Numbered from the stretch's first letter, positions 11,401 to 21,908 are shown. The stretch is DNA of 64,000 bases from Beaufortia kweichowensis (GCA_019155185.1 CM032806.1:13202996-13266995); one strand, 5' to 3'. The notes: generated by a model from the sequence alone, not told the origin. Numbers and translations: made by a program.

Positions 11401-11736
11401 TGAGATTATCAACTTCAAGTGAGGAGAGAGAGAAAATAACTAAAGGAGTTCATTTTGATGCCATGAAGCAGAACAAGATGACCAATTATTCCACAATCCC
11501 AGTCATGGACTTCAAGATCTCACCCTTCATGCGGAAAGGTTAGAAAACATCATCTCATGTCATCTTACTGCAACAGGCAGAACTCTCTTTCACCTGATTT
11601 GCTTCTTTTGTTTGTTTCAAAAGGTAAAGTTGGAGACTGGAAAACTCACTTCACTGTGACCCAAAATGAACTGTTTGATGAGGTCTACAAACAAAAGATG
11701 AAGAACACTACTGTCAAGTTTCGGACAGAACTTTAA
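8356..11736 (+). CDS. sult1: SULT1-family cytosolic sulfotransferase, copy A (coding exons 3-8; first coding exon not found)
   Basis: Six exons with GT-AG borders join in frame: 8356-8484, 9259-9359, 10804-10930, 11124-11221, 11364-11538 and 11624-11736. They encode 246 residues and a TAA stop. Visible family motifs are GTTWVSYILD (second half of the 5' phosphosulfate loop), RLIKTHLPVQLVP with the catalytic His, VARNAKDNAVSYFHF (PAPS 3'-phosphate contact), FYEDLVED, the RKGKVGDWKTHF PAPS signature, and the KTHFTVTQNE dimer motif. SULT1 enzymes move sulfonate from PAPS to phenols and related compounds in the cytosol. Exon sizes 129, 101, 127, 98, 175 and 113 match the SULT1 plan. The exon with TYPKAG, about 50 residues, is absent upstream in this window. 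Either it lies beyond position 1 or it is lost. Confidence 0.9.
8690..8870. mobile_element. Short TIR-type element fragment in intron 3
   Basis: It begins GGGGCCGGTTGCACCAGCTA, and GGGTTGCACCATTAAAACTT recurs about 95 bp later, in the style of fish nonautonomous DNA transposons. No matching right end was found. Confidence 0.4.
9259..9359 (+). CDS. sult1: SULT1 copy A, coding exon 4
   Basis: Acceptor CTTTCAG, donor GTAATA. It encodes TELADNLTTSPRLIKTHLPV and onward to WEQNSR. The His of KTHLP is the expected catalytic base. Confidence 0.93.
9862..10055. repeat. Perfect 85-bp inverted repeat with 24-bp spacer
   Basis: The arm 9862-9946 (starting TCTAGACAGCTCAAGAGAC) is the exact reverse complement of 9971-10055 (ending GAGCTGTCTAGA). 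The 24-bp spacer 9947-9970 is itself a near-copy of the right-arm bases that follow GCAAGG, differing by one extra A. It lies in intron 4 of SULT1 copy A. In RNA it would fold as a long uninterrupted hairpin. Confidence 0.97.
10091..10298. mobile_element. MITE with TAT target duplication
   Basis: It starts GGGGTGGTTTCCTGGGCAGGG and ends CCTGTCCAGGAAACCACCCC, imperfect inverted ends of about 20 bp. Both ends are flanked by TAT. The 3-bp duplication and size (208 bp) fit a PIF/Harbinger-like nonautonomous element, but the family is inferred. Confidence 0.75.
10804..10930 (+). CDS. sult1: SULT1 copy A, coding exon 5
   Basis: Acceptor CTTTCAG, donor GTAAGT, 127 bp as in other SULT1 genes. It encodes VVYVARNAKDNAVSYFHFD through EPEPGDWNNFLHNFMEGK. 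The Arg and Ser of the PAPS 3'-phosphate site are present. Confidence 0.95.
11124..11221 (+). CDS. sult1: SULT1 copy A, coding exon 6
   Basis: Acceptor CTTCCCAG, donor GTAAGA. It encodes NVFGPWYDHVSGWWEKKQ through LLYLFYEDLVE, a substrate-site region conserved in SULT1. Confidence 0.95.
11235..11350. mobile_element. Short DNA-transposon end in intron 6
   Basis: GGTCACACTTTACAATAAGG, then TTCCATTTGTTAGCATTAGTT and a TAACAATGAA block, resembles the end of a common fish nonautonomous DNA element. No right end was seen. Confidence 0.45.
11364..11538 (+). CDS. sult1: SULT1 copy A, coding exon 7
   Basis: Acceptor ATGACCAG, donor GTTAGA (a weaker donor). It encodes DTGREVERLCSFLRLS through YSTIPVMDFKISPFMRK. 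The FMRKG signature spans the exon 7/8 junction. Confidence 0.93.
11624..11736 (+). CDS. sult1: SULT1 copy A, last coding exon 8 with stop
   Basis: Acceptor TTCAAAAG. It encodes KVGDWKTHFTVTQNELFDEV to KFRTEL, then TAA at 11734-11736. 113 bp is the usual last-exon length. The intron before it is only 85 bp. Confidence 0.95.
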
Positions 11737-12347
11737 CCTGATAACTGTTACAGCAGAAATTGAGTATACACATGAAAATCTAAACTACAATTTTTTAAAT
11801 TTCTAAATTTAAGATATTTTTAAGTCTTTAAAAAAAATAGTTTCAGGTATTTTTATAATTATACAGTACAGTCAAATGAACTGTTTTAGAATTTGTTTGT
11901 AATAGTTTGTGTTTATTGTTATAAAAAATTGTCAAGTATTTCATCTTGAGTCATACCTTTCCACCAATTTATATTTTGTCATGATTAGATTAAAATTCAA
12001 CTATAAAAGTTTAAAGTGAATAGGGAAAAAACACAGTAAAAGAATAATGTACGACGACTCATTGGATAAATTGACTTTTTCCAGTATAGGGAACTGCACA
12101 GTCGAGTTCTGACATAAGCGTGACCTTTTTTATTAAAGGCATAGAACAAACATATTCAAAGTCAGTCAAAACCACAGTACAATAATACATACATGCAACC
12201 AGTGTTAGGCTACTCATTACAGAAATATATATTAGAAAGGATTCAAATATACTGTAGAAATGTAGGAAAAAAATTACCAACCAATCAGACAAAATTTACA
12301 TACTGGTAACAGTTTAAATTACTGTGTGCCTCGCTCAGTTATGAAAC
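11737..12347. other. AT-rich 3' flank/UTR of SULT1 copy A
   Basis: No other gene is seen. The polyadenylation site is not fixed by the sequence; no clean AATAAA lies within the first 300 bp. Confidence 0.35.
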
Positions 12348-12611
12348 ATGAAAGCAAATCTAAGCAAGGTAGAGAAATCACAGTCTGAACAGTTGAGCAG
12401 GACCGGTTGTGCAGGATTGTTGTATGACGTACTGCAATATATTGGCAAATGTTTCCCTGAAGAAGAACGTTACAAATCACTGTTAGCAAGTCTTTGCAAG
12501 AACCACACAGAGGTTAAGCTGGAAAGGTGTGATACACTGGTTACCAACGCTAAAGGTAGAATTCATCTAAAACCTTTTACTCATCCTCATGTCACTACAA
12601 TCCTGCATTAG
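12348..12611 (+). other. Unclassified open frame, possible exon
   Basis: An 87-codon frame has protein-like composition over its first 67 codons (SEQLSRTGCAGLLYDVLQYI, then a charged FPEEERYKSLL helix and a CDTLVTNAK end). The coding feel stops at AAAG|GTAGAA, a possible splice donor at about 12556-12557. I do not recognise the family. It could be an exon of an unknown gene or part of an old transposon protein. No partner exon was identified nearby. Confidence 0.25.
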
Positions 12612-13660
12612 GCCTACTTCTATATAAACCTTTACCCTTACAAAAAACAACATGTGGGCACATGTAAAATGTGTACAAATTTCAATTTTATGTTGAAATA
12701 CATGTATGTTAAACTGTATGATAAAGATCCACTGAAAGCATATTTTCAAACTACATTACTGTGAAATTGTGGTATATTTTATGTTAATTTTAAGTACTTA
12801 TTCATGAATAAAATGCACTTCATTACTTGAACATATCTTTTTCGAAAGTGCTAACATGTATGACTAATGCAAATGCCGATTTTTTTAAATATAATTTTGA
12901 ATAAAATGTATACGGTGTAAAAATGGTTACTCTTGTTATTTTGTTGTTTATAACTCTTGTAATTATAAACAATGCACTAACAGCACACTTAAAAACTACA
13001 GGTGCATGCAAGAAAATCTTGTGTGTATCGCATTGTACTAAACAGACAGTAGCAGTTCAACCACAATATAAAATGGTAGTTTCAAAAACTGTGACAGCCC
13101 TTATGGCTATAGGACAAACATGGTAGTTGGTTTGGCATTGCCATTTCTGAATGTACACATTTGTAATGTATGACCACAAATAAGGTAAATCAGGAAGACT
13201 TGTGAAGTTTGCATGTTCTTCCTGTGTCAGAGACATTCTACTATAAGTAACTCTGCAACTGTATGTGATACGCCCTGTCTAGGGGTAAAGGCGTAGCATA
13301 AAAAAATAAAAACTTCAGCAAATCAATTCCAAACAAATAAGCAAAGCAATTGGGCTCCTTCTTGAGGAGTTGATATTGCAGAAGAAACAAACAAGAGAAA
13401 GTAAAGAAATCTAATTAACCTACTATACAAAACAACAAAACAAAAAGACAATTTTCTTACCTAAGAAATACCTCTTACCTATCTCCTTAACCAAAAAAAT
13501 AAGGTTAAAGGGGTGGCATGAGACTCCATACACCCAAATTTTTACAATCATATACAATCATATACAAAAAAACGATGCTACAATGTAAAGTAGTGAGTGC
13601 TCAGCTTGTATAACAGTGTTAATTTACTGTGTGTGTTTTTGTGTTCTTTTCTTGATAGAG
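12612..13660. other. AT-rich intergenic DNA
   Basis: No coding, RNA or clear repeat signal was recognised beyond scattered short direct repeats such as TCATATACA near 13545-13565. Confidence 0.4.
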
Positions 13661-13664
13661 TTCT

Positions 13665-13860
13665 TGGGTGTGCTTTAAGGGGGTCGCACACCGAACGAGA
13701 AACGTCACGTCGCGCAACGTCTTTAAAATTCGAACACATTGTTCTCTATTAGTGTACGCACATCGGCGGTGCCATTCGGCGTCTGTCTGCGGCGCCCAGC
13801 TACGACTCAGGATGCTGTTCAAAATCCTGCCGCGCCACAGAGCGCCATCTGCATAGGTTT
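13665..13860. mobile_element. GC-rich nonautonomous DNA transposon fragment
   Basis: A CpG-rich island in AT-rich DNA begins TTTAAGGGGGTCGCACACCG and continues with AACGTCACGTCGCGCAACG. The sharp composition change and GGGGTCGCACACCG end fit a teleost MITE. The right end is not clear. Confidence 0.4.
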
Positions 13861-15050
13861 ATATTAAATAACATCATATTTGTCTCAAATCATCGTTAAT
13901 ACATTATACCAAGATGCCACTGCTGCAAAATACTACTTACATTAGTTTTACAGTGTGTTTTATGTATAATAAACGTAGTCCTATTAATCTTATTTTCTCT
14001 TGAGACATTTTTACATACGCAAAAGATTACAGCATAGGCCCATGTAGCGTTTGCCTGTCGTGATTACATTCACTGTCTTCGGCTGCCAACTACTGGATTT
14101 ACCAGGTGTCACAACTGTAATTCTCACCCATCTTGCAGCTCAGAACTTGCTAGACTCTAGCTAGAAGCTAGATGTTATCTCTGTGGGGGGTTTGTTGTAC
14201 TTTTGGTTTGGGTCTTTCACAGTATGGGGAGATGTCCTCTGTTGCTCAGGAAGGGGTGCCCTTTTGTCCTAGGCTCCCCACAGTGTTAGAAGATGGTCAC
14301 ATTCACATTTTTTTATAGCATAAAACAACCTCACAATGCATTGTCATTTTTGATTGTACACATAAAAGTAATATATCATTTGAATCTGTAAAGGGTCTAC
14401 TTTTGTGTTGTACACTCACAAAAACAACAAAATCTTCTGCTTTTGTAAAATTAAGAAAATTAAGTAAGAATTAAATAAACAGGGTGCATTTTCAGCTGAC
14501 TTTGTCTTTGCAAACTTGTTTCTGAAACGCGTCACTAAAATGAACTGAATCTCCGTGAATACTTAACACACATCTATATAAAGTGTTCTGTTGTACACAT
14601 CTTAACATCTATATAAAGCTTGATGTGTCTTTAAATAAAGCAAGTCAAATCCAACACAAATATTTTTAGTTTATGTAATCCACATGAAACCAAGGAGAGG
14701 CACAGTTTTTCTTTCTCACTTCATTATCGGATAATAAGCAGAGACCGGTGTAAGGCTGGGTGGGAAAAGCCACCCAAATAACCACCCACTGGCCCAACGT
14801 CGGAGTCCAGTGGTAATGGCGAAGGTTTAAGCGCGCTCGGTCTTTTCCTGCACTTATTCTTTACTTTTTATTCCTCAATTTTATATGACTCCAAAAGATA
14901 AAAGGTTAAGTTAAGATTCTTAAATTTAGATAAATGTTTTATCATTCTATTCAACCCACTATTATTATTGGACTTGTACACCAAGGTTCTCAATGTCGCA
15001 CAGGTCCTTCGACCGCCGCCAGTGTCGGGCCTTACGATCACAAACTTCGA
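13861..15050. other. Intergenic DNA, no gene seen
   Basis: No exon-like frame or RNA gene was recognised. CACCCAAATAACCACCCACTG near 14772 is CA/C-rich but not a recognised element. Confidence 0.35.
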
Positions 15051-15060
15051 CCATTATAAC

Positions 15061-15280
15061 CAGAGGTTATGGCTAAAGCAATTTAACAATTTAGCTCCCG
15101 CTTACTATTGTTAAAAGGTACCCACGTAGCCCCATACAATCGCCTATATAATGCAATTGCATAACAACTTAGTTAAAGTTAAGTAATTTTGATAATCAGA
15201 GGTTATGGCTAAAGCAATTTAACAATGTAGCTTCCGCTTACTATTATTAAAAGGTACCCATGTAGCCCCATACAATCGAA
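15061..15280. repeat. Diverged tandem duplication, about 137-bp period
   Basis: CAGAGGTTATGGCTAAAGCA at 15061 recurs at 15198. The shared block continues through GGTACCCA and GTAGCCCCATACAATCG with a few substitutions. The second copy runs directly into the 32-bp array. Confidence 0.85.
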
Positions 15281-15502
15281 CTCTTCTCTGACTAAACAGA
15301 GGATACACAAAACTCTTCTCTGCCTAAACAGAGGATACACAAAACTCTTCTCTGTCTAAACAGAGGATACACAAAACTCTTCTCTGTCTAAACAGAGGAT
15401 ACACAAAACTCTTCTCTGTCTAAACAGAGGATACACAAAACTCTTCTCTGTCTAAACAGAGGATACACACAACTCTTCTCTGCCTAAACAGAGGATACAC
15501 AA
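15279..15502. repeat. Minisatellite, 7 x 32 bp, hairpin in each unit
   Basis: Seven head-to-tail 32-bp units start at 15279 and recur every 32 bp (AACTCTTCTCTGTCTAAACA, then GAGGATACACAA). Variation is confined mostly to the GACT/GCCT/GTCT position and one C for A. Each unit contains CTCTG..CAGAG, a 5-bp stem with a 6-base loop. Confidence 0.95.
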
Positions 15503-15758
15503 AATCCGACTGCATAACAACTTAATTATTTCAATATACTTAACCCTGGTTGTAGTATTGCGGTAACACGGATGCATCATAGTCTACTAAGCCAATAATT
15601 CAGAGTATTTAGAATGGATACAAACATAACAATTTATTAAACAGGTAAACGACAGCAATGATTCAATATTTAATTCAAACAATTTAGTAAAGTGATCAAT
15701 TCATGTGAAACAGTCAATAATGCAGAAATTAGAGAATTTAGAAATGTTTACCTGACAA

Positions 15759-15862
15759 TAAGAACTACGCACAGCGAATGTGCGGGAGATCTGTTTACAG
15801 ACTCCGACTATAAGAACTACGCACAGCGAATGTGCGGGAGATCCGTTTACAGACTCCCAGAA
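15759..15862. repeat. Two 52-bp tandem repeats
   Basis: TAAGAACTACGCACAGCGAA at 15759 repeats at 15811, with one visible difference (GATCTG versus GATCCG) over the main block. Confidence 0.85.
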
Positions 15863-16650
15863 CCTTTTGCTTGCTTCCCTTAAATACCCAAACCAAAGTA
15901 TACTTCCTCCAAATGGAGATGTAATTTACATTGAAAAGACTCTGAACCTGATCAGGTCCAAATGGCCATTTCCATGAAAGAGCCCAGGAAGGCCACAGCA
16001 GTGAGCAGAATATCTCCAAACTTCTTAAACCTTTGTTATGATCTGCTCTACTGTTGTGGGGATAAGACCATTGTGTAAGTCGCACTGAGACATTTCAAAT
16101 GATATGAGACATGAATATTTAGATACTTTGATCACACAGAATGTGGTATATCTTAAATACAGTTCATTGATGAGTTTTGGGGATCTCTGAGCAGAGGGGA
16201 AGTAGATGAAGAGAGGGGGAGAAAGAGACGGATGTGAAGGTGTGAGTTCGCAATCAGCATCCTTTGAGGTGTGCTATTTGAGATGGGGACACAAACTCTG
16301 TGGGGGAGCTCAGTATGTTGGAAAGAGTCCTTTGTTCCCCAGGATGTGATGTCCTGTTGGTTTGGACATCTTTGCACCAGTCTTACACAGGACACACCCA
16401 AACGCTATTCACATGGTAAATAGTTTGGGAATCCACGTGCAAGGCACATGCCCCCCGGACAATTCCATAAAAATCATCATGTTTCCTCATTACATTCATT
16501 TTATTCACTTTACTGCACGTTGGAAGACGGCAGATGATGAACAGCTGCATTATGCAGAACATTCCAGCAAGTTGTTACGAGTAAGTTATTAATTCTTATT
16601 CTGATAGCATAAGACAAATATCAAGTAATATTATTACGCGAAACATTGCC
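15863..16650. other. Intergenic DNA, no gene seen
   Basis: Short frames on both strands carry no recognisable domain. No RNA gene was seen. Confidence 0.35.
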
Positions 16651-16654
16651 TGTT

Positions 16655-16940
16655 ATCAATGACAGTTACAAATCTCCGCAAATGCTGCTGTGTAAATGTT
16701 CGTAATGCATTTGGATAGTTATTGTATTTGTAGCTTTAGCTTACGGTGGCTAATATATATTTTGCTCAGTTTTGGTAAGATTGATTATCATGCAACAGTA
16801 CTGCCTTATGTAGCTTACTGATGTTCGTGAATATCTGCTGCGGTGTAAATGTTTGTATAATGCATTCGGATAGCTAATGTATTTGGGATAGCTTTAGCTT
16901 ATGGTGGCTAATATATATTTTGGTAAGTTTTGGTAAGCTT
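16655..16940. repeat. Diverged direct duplication, about 150-160 bp
   Basis: GCTTTAGCTTACGGTGGCTA near 16732 is matched by GCTTTAGCTTATGGTGGCTA near 16891. Both lie in TGTAAATGTT..AATGCATT..TATTTG contexts and are followed by ATATATATTTTG. A third, weaker relative may lie near 20400-20520. Confidence 0.6.
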
Positions 16941-17584
16941 ATCCCAGATAGCAAAATTTGGCCCAGCCCAAAACTGGCCCAAACACTGAAAATTGGCACA
17001 AACAATTTCCTCTGGGCCATATGCAGCCCACATCCTTTCAAACGAATCGTACATACTGATGTGGCCCTGATCTTGTGGTGACTTATTTGGCCCATTTCTG
17101 GCCCAGAGCCTTTATTCTATGTGGCCAAGCATCAGCTCGGTCCTCAGGCCAGATGTGGCACATACACAGACTTCACACACTTTTTGCAAAAGCCGTCTCT
17201 TGCGCCCACCCTCGTGATCTGCTGCCAGCTGGAGTCACCTCTTCATGGTCCCTACCACGTCAGTATTAGCTGTGAGGGGGTTTCTCTTCCATTTCTCCAG
17301 TTCATCTGAAACAGATTAAATGTGTTGGTCTAAATAACTGCTAAAATTATTATTCTAACAAAATGTTGACTGTACTTTTTGTTTTTATCACACTTGCAAA
17401 GATGGGTCATTTTTGACCCTTATGTGTAAACCCGTGTAGTAACACAAACCTAGGAAAAAGTCAAAGAATATTTATTGGATATTAAAAATACGATATTTTG
17501 AATGTTCATGGGATATAAAATTCGTAGATCATGGAATAATAAATTGTGAAATAAATTGTTTTCAAAAGATGGGAAAAGAAAAGT

Positions 17585-18244
17585 TCAGACATGCACAAAA
17601 TAACATTGAAAATAAGTATGGGTCATTTTAGACCCACGTCGTGCATTAGAAGGGGTTTGTATAGCTTTTGCATCAAAGGGTAAACCCTTTAACACAAATA
17701 TGTTTATTTGGCATTTTGTCACACATGTTCCTACTATTCCATCTATGGCATAAGGGACTCTCGCATCACACATCCAGAAGATTTTTAATCCATATTTTGA
17801 AGGCTTGCTGGGCATGTATTGCAAGAACTTGCACCAGTATGGCACAAGCTGCTCATCGATAGTAACAAAGTCACTGGGGATAAACCGTCTTCTGCAATTA
17901 GCCAGGAAACACTCCCAGACATACCTAAATGCTGCCATGTGATCTGTTTCCAGTCGCAAAGCCCTGGTCCTCTTCTCATCAAACCGTATACACTTTTGGA
18001 TATGCTCATATCTCCTGAGCCCCATGGTGGCTTTGTACATTGGATTCTGCAGTGGATCCAAAAACAGCTCCCACAAGGCCACATCCCAGCTCTTTTCCAC
18101 CCCTGCAAGGAGGGTCAAACCAATACAGGGCATGAATTCCTCTTTATTAATACTTCTCCATTCTTTCCCTTTCGCTGCTGCTCTTCGAACCTCTAAGTTT
18201 GTGCATTTCAGAACCTCCTCGACTGTGTTGTCACTGATGAACAT
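17585..18244 (-). pseudogene. piggyBac-like transposase (DDE_Tnp_1_7), central part
   Basis: The frame of 219 codons contains the family's diagnostic segments. NKEEFMPCIGLTLLAGVEKS comes near the start, followed by LWELFLDPLQNPMY, MGLRRYEHIQKCIRFD, a FVTIDEQLVPYW block with the first catalytic Asp, and KIFWMCDARVPYAIDG with the second. After that it leaves the family pattern, so the third catalytic Asp and the C-terminal Cys-rich finger are missing. It would have cut and pasted DNA at TTAA. As it stands it is truncated, and it is separated from its N-terminal part by a frameshift. Confidence 0.88.
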
Positions 18245-18371
18245 ATCCCAGGCATCTTTTGGTGAAATAAATTGTGAACCATGTGCAGGTCCTGGGCAGC
18301 TCCTTAGGATGTTGTAGCTTCTTGTTCTGCCCTGAGTAGGGGAGTGCTTACTCCAATAAGACCCTTTTTAC

Positions 18372-18641
18372 TCAGTCTGTTGGACTGGGTCTGAGTTTCC
18401 TCCTCAGAGGACTCATCAGACAAGTCTTCCATTTCATCATAGGAGTCTTTTCACGCACAACTCCAGATTGACCCTGTGGCACATAGTCCAGGTCATCAGC
18501 ATCAGACACTTCAGACTCTGAATCTGGAATAAGAATCGCCTCATCTTCTTCATTCTGTTCTTCATGCAACATCTGTACAATCATTTCAGCTGTTAATCTG
18601 GAATGACTATGACCAGCCATACTAACACTGGATAAAGACAA
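18372..18641 (-). pseudogene. piggyBac-like transposase, acidic N-terminal part
   Basis: The frame encodes an acidic leader (EEQNEEDEAILIPDSESEVS, then DADDLDYVP) typical of PGBD-type transposase N-termini. It is oriented and placed upstream of the central part at 17585-18244. A frame disruption and roughly 130 bp separate them. Confidence 0.65.
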
Positions 18642-19536
18642 TCAAAAGCACAATAATATTTTCAAATGCACATCTAACAGTTCATCAGGTATATACTTAT
18701 TATATGTGACCCTGCCTGTGAAAACCCAGCCAGCAAGTTATAACCCCAACAAGTTATTTTTTGTGATTTAGTGTTTTCTACATAAAATCATCCTACATAA
18801 TGCTGTAAAATATAACCTTAATATCTTAATATCTTGTATTTAGTAATGATCATACTGATATTTAAAAGTTATCTGGTTTTTACAGACAGGGTCAATAGTT
18901 TTTTTATTTAGCAAACATTTGCAAATATTCTCTATATGGGTCGTTTTTGACCCATTTGTGTAAACCTGACATAGAAATACAAAAACTGTGTTATTTTATA
19001 AAGGTAGAAAGGAAACATAAACATAAACATAATGATATGTAAAAATCAGAAACAAGATATTTAATAAATACCTGGCATAATAAATGATGAAATACATTTA
19101 TTGTAAAGATTCAACAAGGAAACACTTAGCCATGACTGAAATAACACAGGAAATGAATACGGGTCATTTTAGACCCATGTTGCTCATCATAGGGGTTTTT
19201 ATTCAAAAACTAAGAAATAAAAAATAAAAATAAGGATTAGTGATTATCTAAAACAAGATTATTAAGGAATACCTGGAATACTGAATCATGAAATGTATTT
19301 CTTGCAAAGATAAAGAAAATAAAAACTCAGTCGGGTCACTTTAGACCCATGTTGTGCATCAAAGGGTTAATACAGGAACATAGTTGTTCACTCATATCAA
19401 ATTTTTCATTTTTAGACTTTAGACTGGTTTTCACAGACAGGCTCATATATGTTGTGCACTGCCACAATCTACTGAAAACTCCTTAACATAGATTCAATAA
19501 TTAGGTAAACTAAAAATATCCGACTAAACATACCGC

Positions 19537-19918
19537 TGTTACGGATACGCCAGGCTCGCTAAGCACTCAATCACAACGCACCCAATCACAACGCTCCCCA
19601 TCTCCGGAGTTCTGATCACCACCACCTGACCGTCATCACCGCACTTGTATAAAGGACACTCACCCACTACCAGTCACTGTCCAGTCTACAAGTTTGTTAC
19701 CCGGACTCTTACCTGTGTTTGCTATCGTCTACCAGTGGATTTATCTTCGTCTCATCTCCTTCGTCATCTTCTCGTCTTCTGTGTTCACCACTACTCATCT
19801 GCACTCCAAGGACAATATTTGTTTAAGTTACGTACCTGTTGATTTATCATTCTGTGTTTTGTTTAATTAAAGATACCTTTCTGGCATCCGCTGACTCCGT
19901 CCCTTCTGTTCGGTGACA
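19537..19918 (+). mobile_element. Solo LTR (TG..CA, 5-bp target duplication)
   Basis: The 382-bp block starts TGTTACGGATACGCCAGG and ends TTCGGTGACA. ACCGC flanks both sides (19532-19536 and 19919-19923). A TATAAA-like TGTATAAAGG near 19647 and an ATTAAA near 19866 fit U3/R signals. No internal genes are present, so it is a solo LTR left by recombination. The strand is taken from these signals. A Gypsy/Pao origin is inferred only from the 5-bp duplication. Confidence 0.88.
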
Positions 19919-20365
19919 ACCGCAGGCTTGTCTGAAATTAGCTTTGTCTTTTACGGAGGTCAAAAAGTTAAAAGTGAACCACTGTAATGGAGTGTGTGTA
20001 AAGATGTTGTGGATGTAAATAAACAAACATAAATCAGACAATTCTTGCAAAACAGAATGTTACACAATAATTGTTTCACATTAATTACATGTTTAATAAT
20101 TGTTTTGCCTCTATTATATTTTCATCAAAAATCAGTTTTACTGACATTGGGCCACATACTGTATTTCGTCTGTATACCGCATCTAATTAATGTGAGACAC
20201 TACTTCTGACCCAACCTAGACTTCCTAGACCTTCCAACCTAGTCTAGGTATCCAGATTCCTCATCTGGACCAGTTCTGGTCCATACATGAAAAATCTTGC
20301 CGGCTGTCAGCCAACACTGGTGGAAGAAAGCCAGAATCGGCCCAGAACTTACTTCTATCTGGGAT

Positions 20366-21300
20366 GACACTGCTTGTCTATAATGTGCGCAAACATTTTA
20401 GCTTACGCTAAAATACTGCATTATCAGCATTGCTTGTGTTTACAAATATTTGCTAAGGTGAAAGTATTGATGGCATTTGCTAATGCCCCAGGTGTAAATG
20501 TTTGAGATGCACTACATATGCCTATCAAAAGATATTTATCTGGCCTATTGCCCATCAACAGATATATAGTTAATTTACTGTGTTTTTAGCATGCTCATAT
20601 ATATTTTTCTATCAACAGACATGACCGTGAAAATAATCAGGTACCTGTTCCAAACAGAGCAAAAACAAACAAGCAGGCAAGATGTAAACAGTCCCCCACT
20701 ATGTCATGGAAAGCAGAGACTGAACACGGTTGTGCCCTGGATGCATCTTCTGTATTTTTGCTCTGAATGTAACATCTGTACCTTAACATGTTTTATTGTA
20801 ACATGTAAATCATCTCTGTCCTTCTCTCTTCACCACTGGACATTTTCTCTGCACTATGTGAGTAAGAAAGTTTTGCATGGGGTGTAAGAGTGGGCTTTTA
20901 CAAACCTTACATCCTTTGCATTGTTACTGTTTGCACCTTTTGACCTTGAATATCTTTTGTGCACAGATTTGTCCTGAATGTATCTTCTATACCACTGCAT
21001 GTTTCATTTTTAGTTATTTTGTGAGACTGTTGACTCTAGACTACAAGATTCAGTTTTCAAAAGTCTTGTGGACAAATGTTTTAAATGTGTTTTCTGGCCT
21101 TATTTCAGTAACTTATTGTTTGTTTTTCTGTATAACCATACATAACTGTTATTTTCTCACAAATACAAACTTGTACATATATGCTGCTCTCATATTCTTG
21201 TACAGTGTATCCAGACTTTAGCCATTTATATTTTTAAAGCAACTGAAAAATGCACAAATGTCAGGGCAAGTCAAAACTTCCCCAGTGCCCCAAAACACCC
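20366..21300. other. Intergenic DNA, no gene seen
   Basis: The frames at 20591-21221 are hydrophobic, AT-driven and without a recognisable domain. No repeat boundary was identified. Confidence 0.35.
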
Positions 21301-21309
21301 TCAGACCCC

Positions 21310-21600
21310 AGAGGGTTAAGGAAAGAATGATGTCCCTGGTCAGGACCGACCTTACACCTGTCTGACGGTGCCAAATTGGTCATTTAAATGAGGAAGCTTC
21401 CAAACCAACAGCAGTAAAGTATGGAGTACCAAAAGGATTAGTCCTAGGCCCCCTGCTGTTCTCGCTTTGTATGCTGCCGCTTGGCAATATTATCAGAAAA
21501 CATTTAATTGTTATGCTGACGATATGCAGCAATATATATTCTATCAAAACCAGGTGAATTGTCAAAAATATCGAAGTGTATTCTGGACATTAAGTCCCAA
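21310..21600 (+). mobile_element. LINE RT fragment
   Basis: The translation contains KYGVPKGLVLGPLLFSLCML and then a broken CYADD-like region. This is the GVPQGS block of an L2/CR1-type RT with lesions. It is very similar in layout to the fragment at 32820. Confidence 0.7.
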
Positions 21601-21908
21601 AATGTAAGAATAACTAGTGATATCTCTAGCTATTAACACTCTTTCTACGCACTGCAGACAGAGTATGTATGAACCAACCGTTATGCCTGAATTCTGCTTT
21701 ATGGATAGGGCTTTAGAAGACTCGAAAACGAGTTTTAATAGCAAAATGAACTACTACAAATTGAAATAGCAGTGATCCGTTGAATAAGCTCACACAAACA
21801 AGTGCCTCTGTCGTACGCATATGCAAAGCTGTATCGCACACGTGCTACAGGTTTTTTTTCTTCTTTGCACAGTCTGATTTTAAGTAGTACATGCAACATA
21901 TATGTTGC

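Larger units (their letters stand above)
17404..19370 (-). mobile_element. piggyBac-type transposon relic
   Basis: Minus-strand transposase pieces (17585-18244 and 18372-18641) are flanked by repeated palindromic blocks of the form GGGTCATTTTAGACCC at 17404, 17620, 18938, 19161 and 19333. The right end reads GCATCAAAGGG followed by TTAA (19367-19370), the target typical of piggyBac elements. The left TTAA end is not clear, so the left boundary may be truncated. Confidence 0.75.
16941..20365. mobile_element. Candidate composite DNA element bounded by 11-bp inverted ends
   Basis: ATCCCAGATAG at 16941-16951 is matched by its exact reverse complement at 20355-20365. GGCCCAG-rich sequence lies just inside the left end and a GGCCCAGAAC block just inside the right end. 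The interior contains a piggyBac relic and a solo LTR, so the outer element would be the oldest layer. No flanking target duplication was found; the pairing of these two ends is inferred. Confidence 0.45.

Noticed and set aside
15279..15502. CRISPR-like array
   Set aside because: Units are contiguous with no unique spacers and the genome is vertebrate; it is a minisatellite.
20591..21221. Two overlapping hydrophobic frames resembling membrane proteins
   Set aside because: Hydrophobicity follows from the T-rich strand. No splice sites, motifs or start context support a gene.
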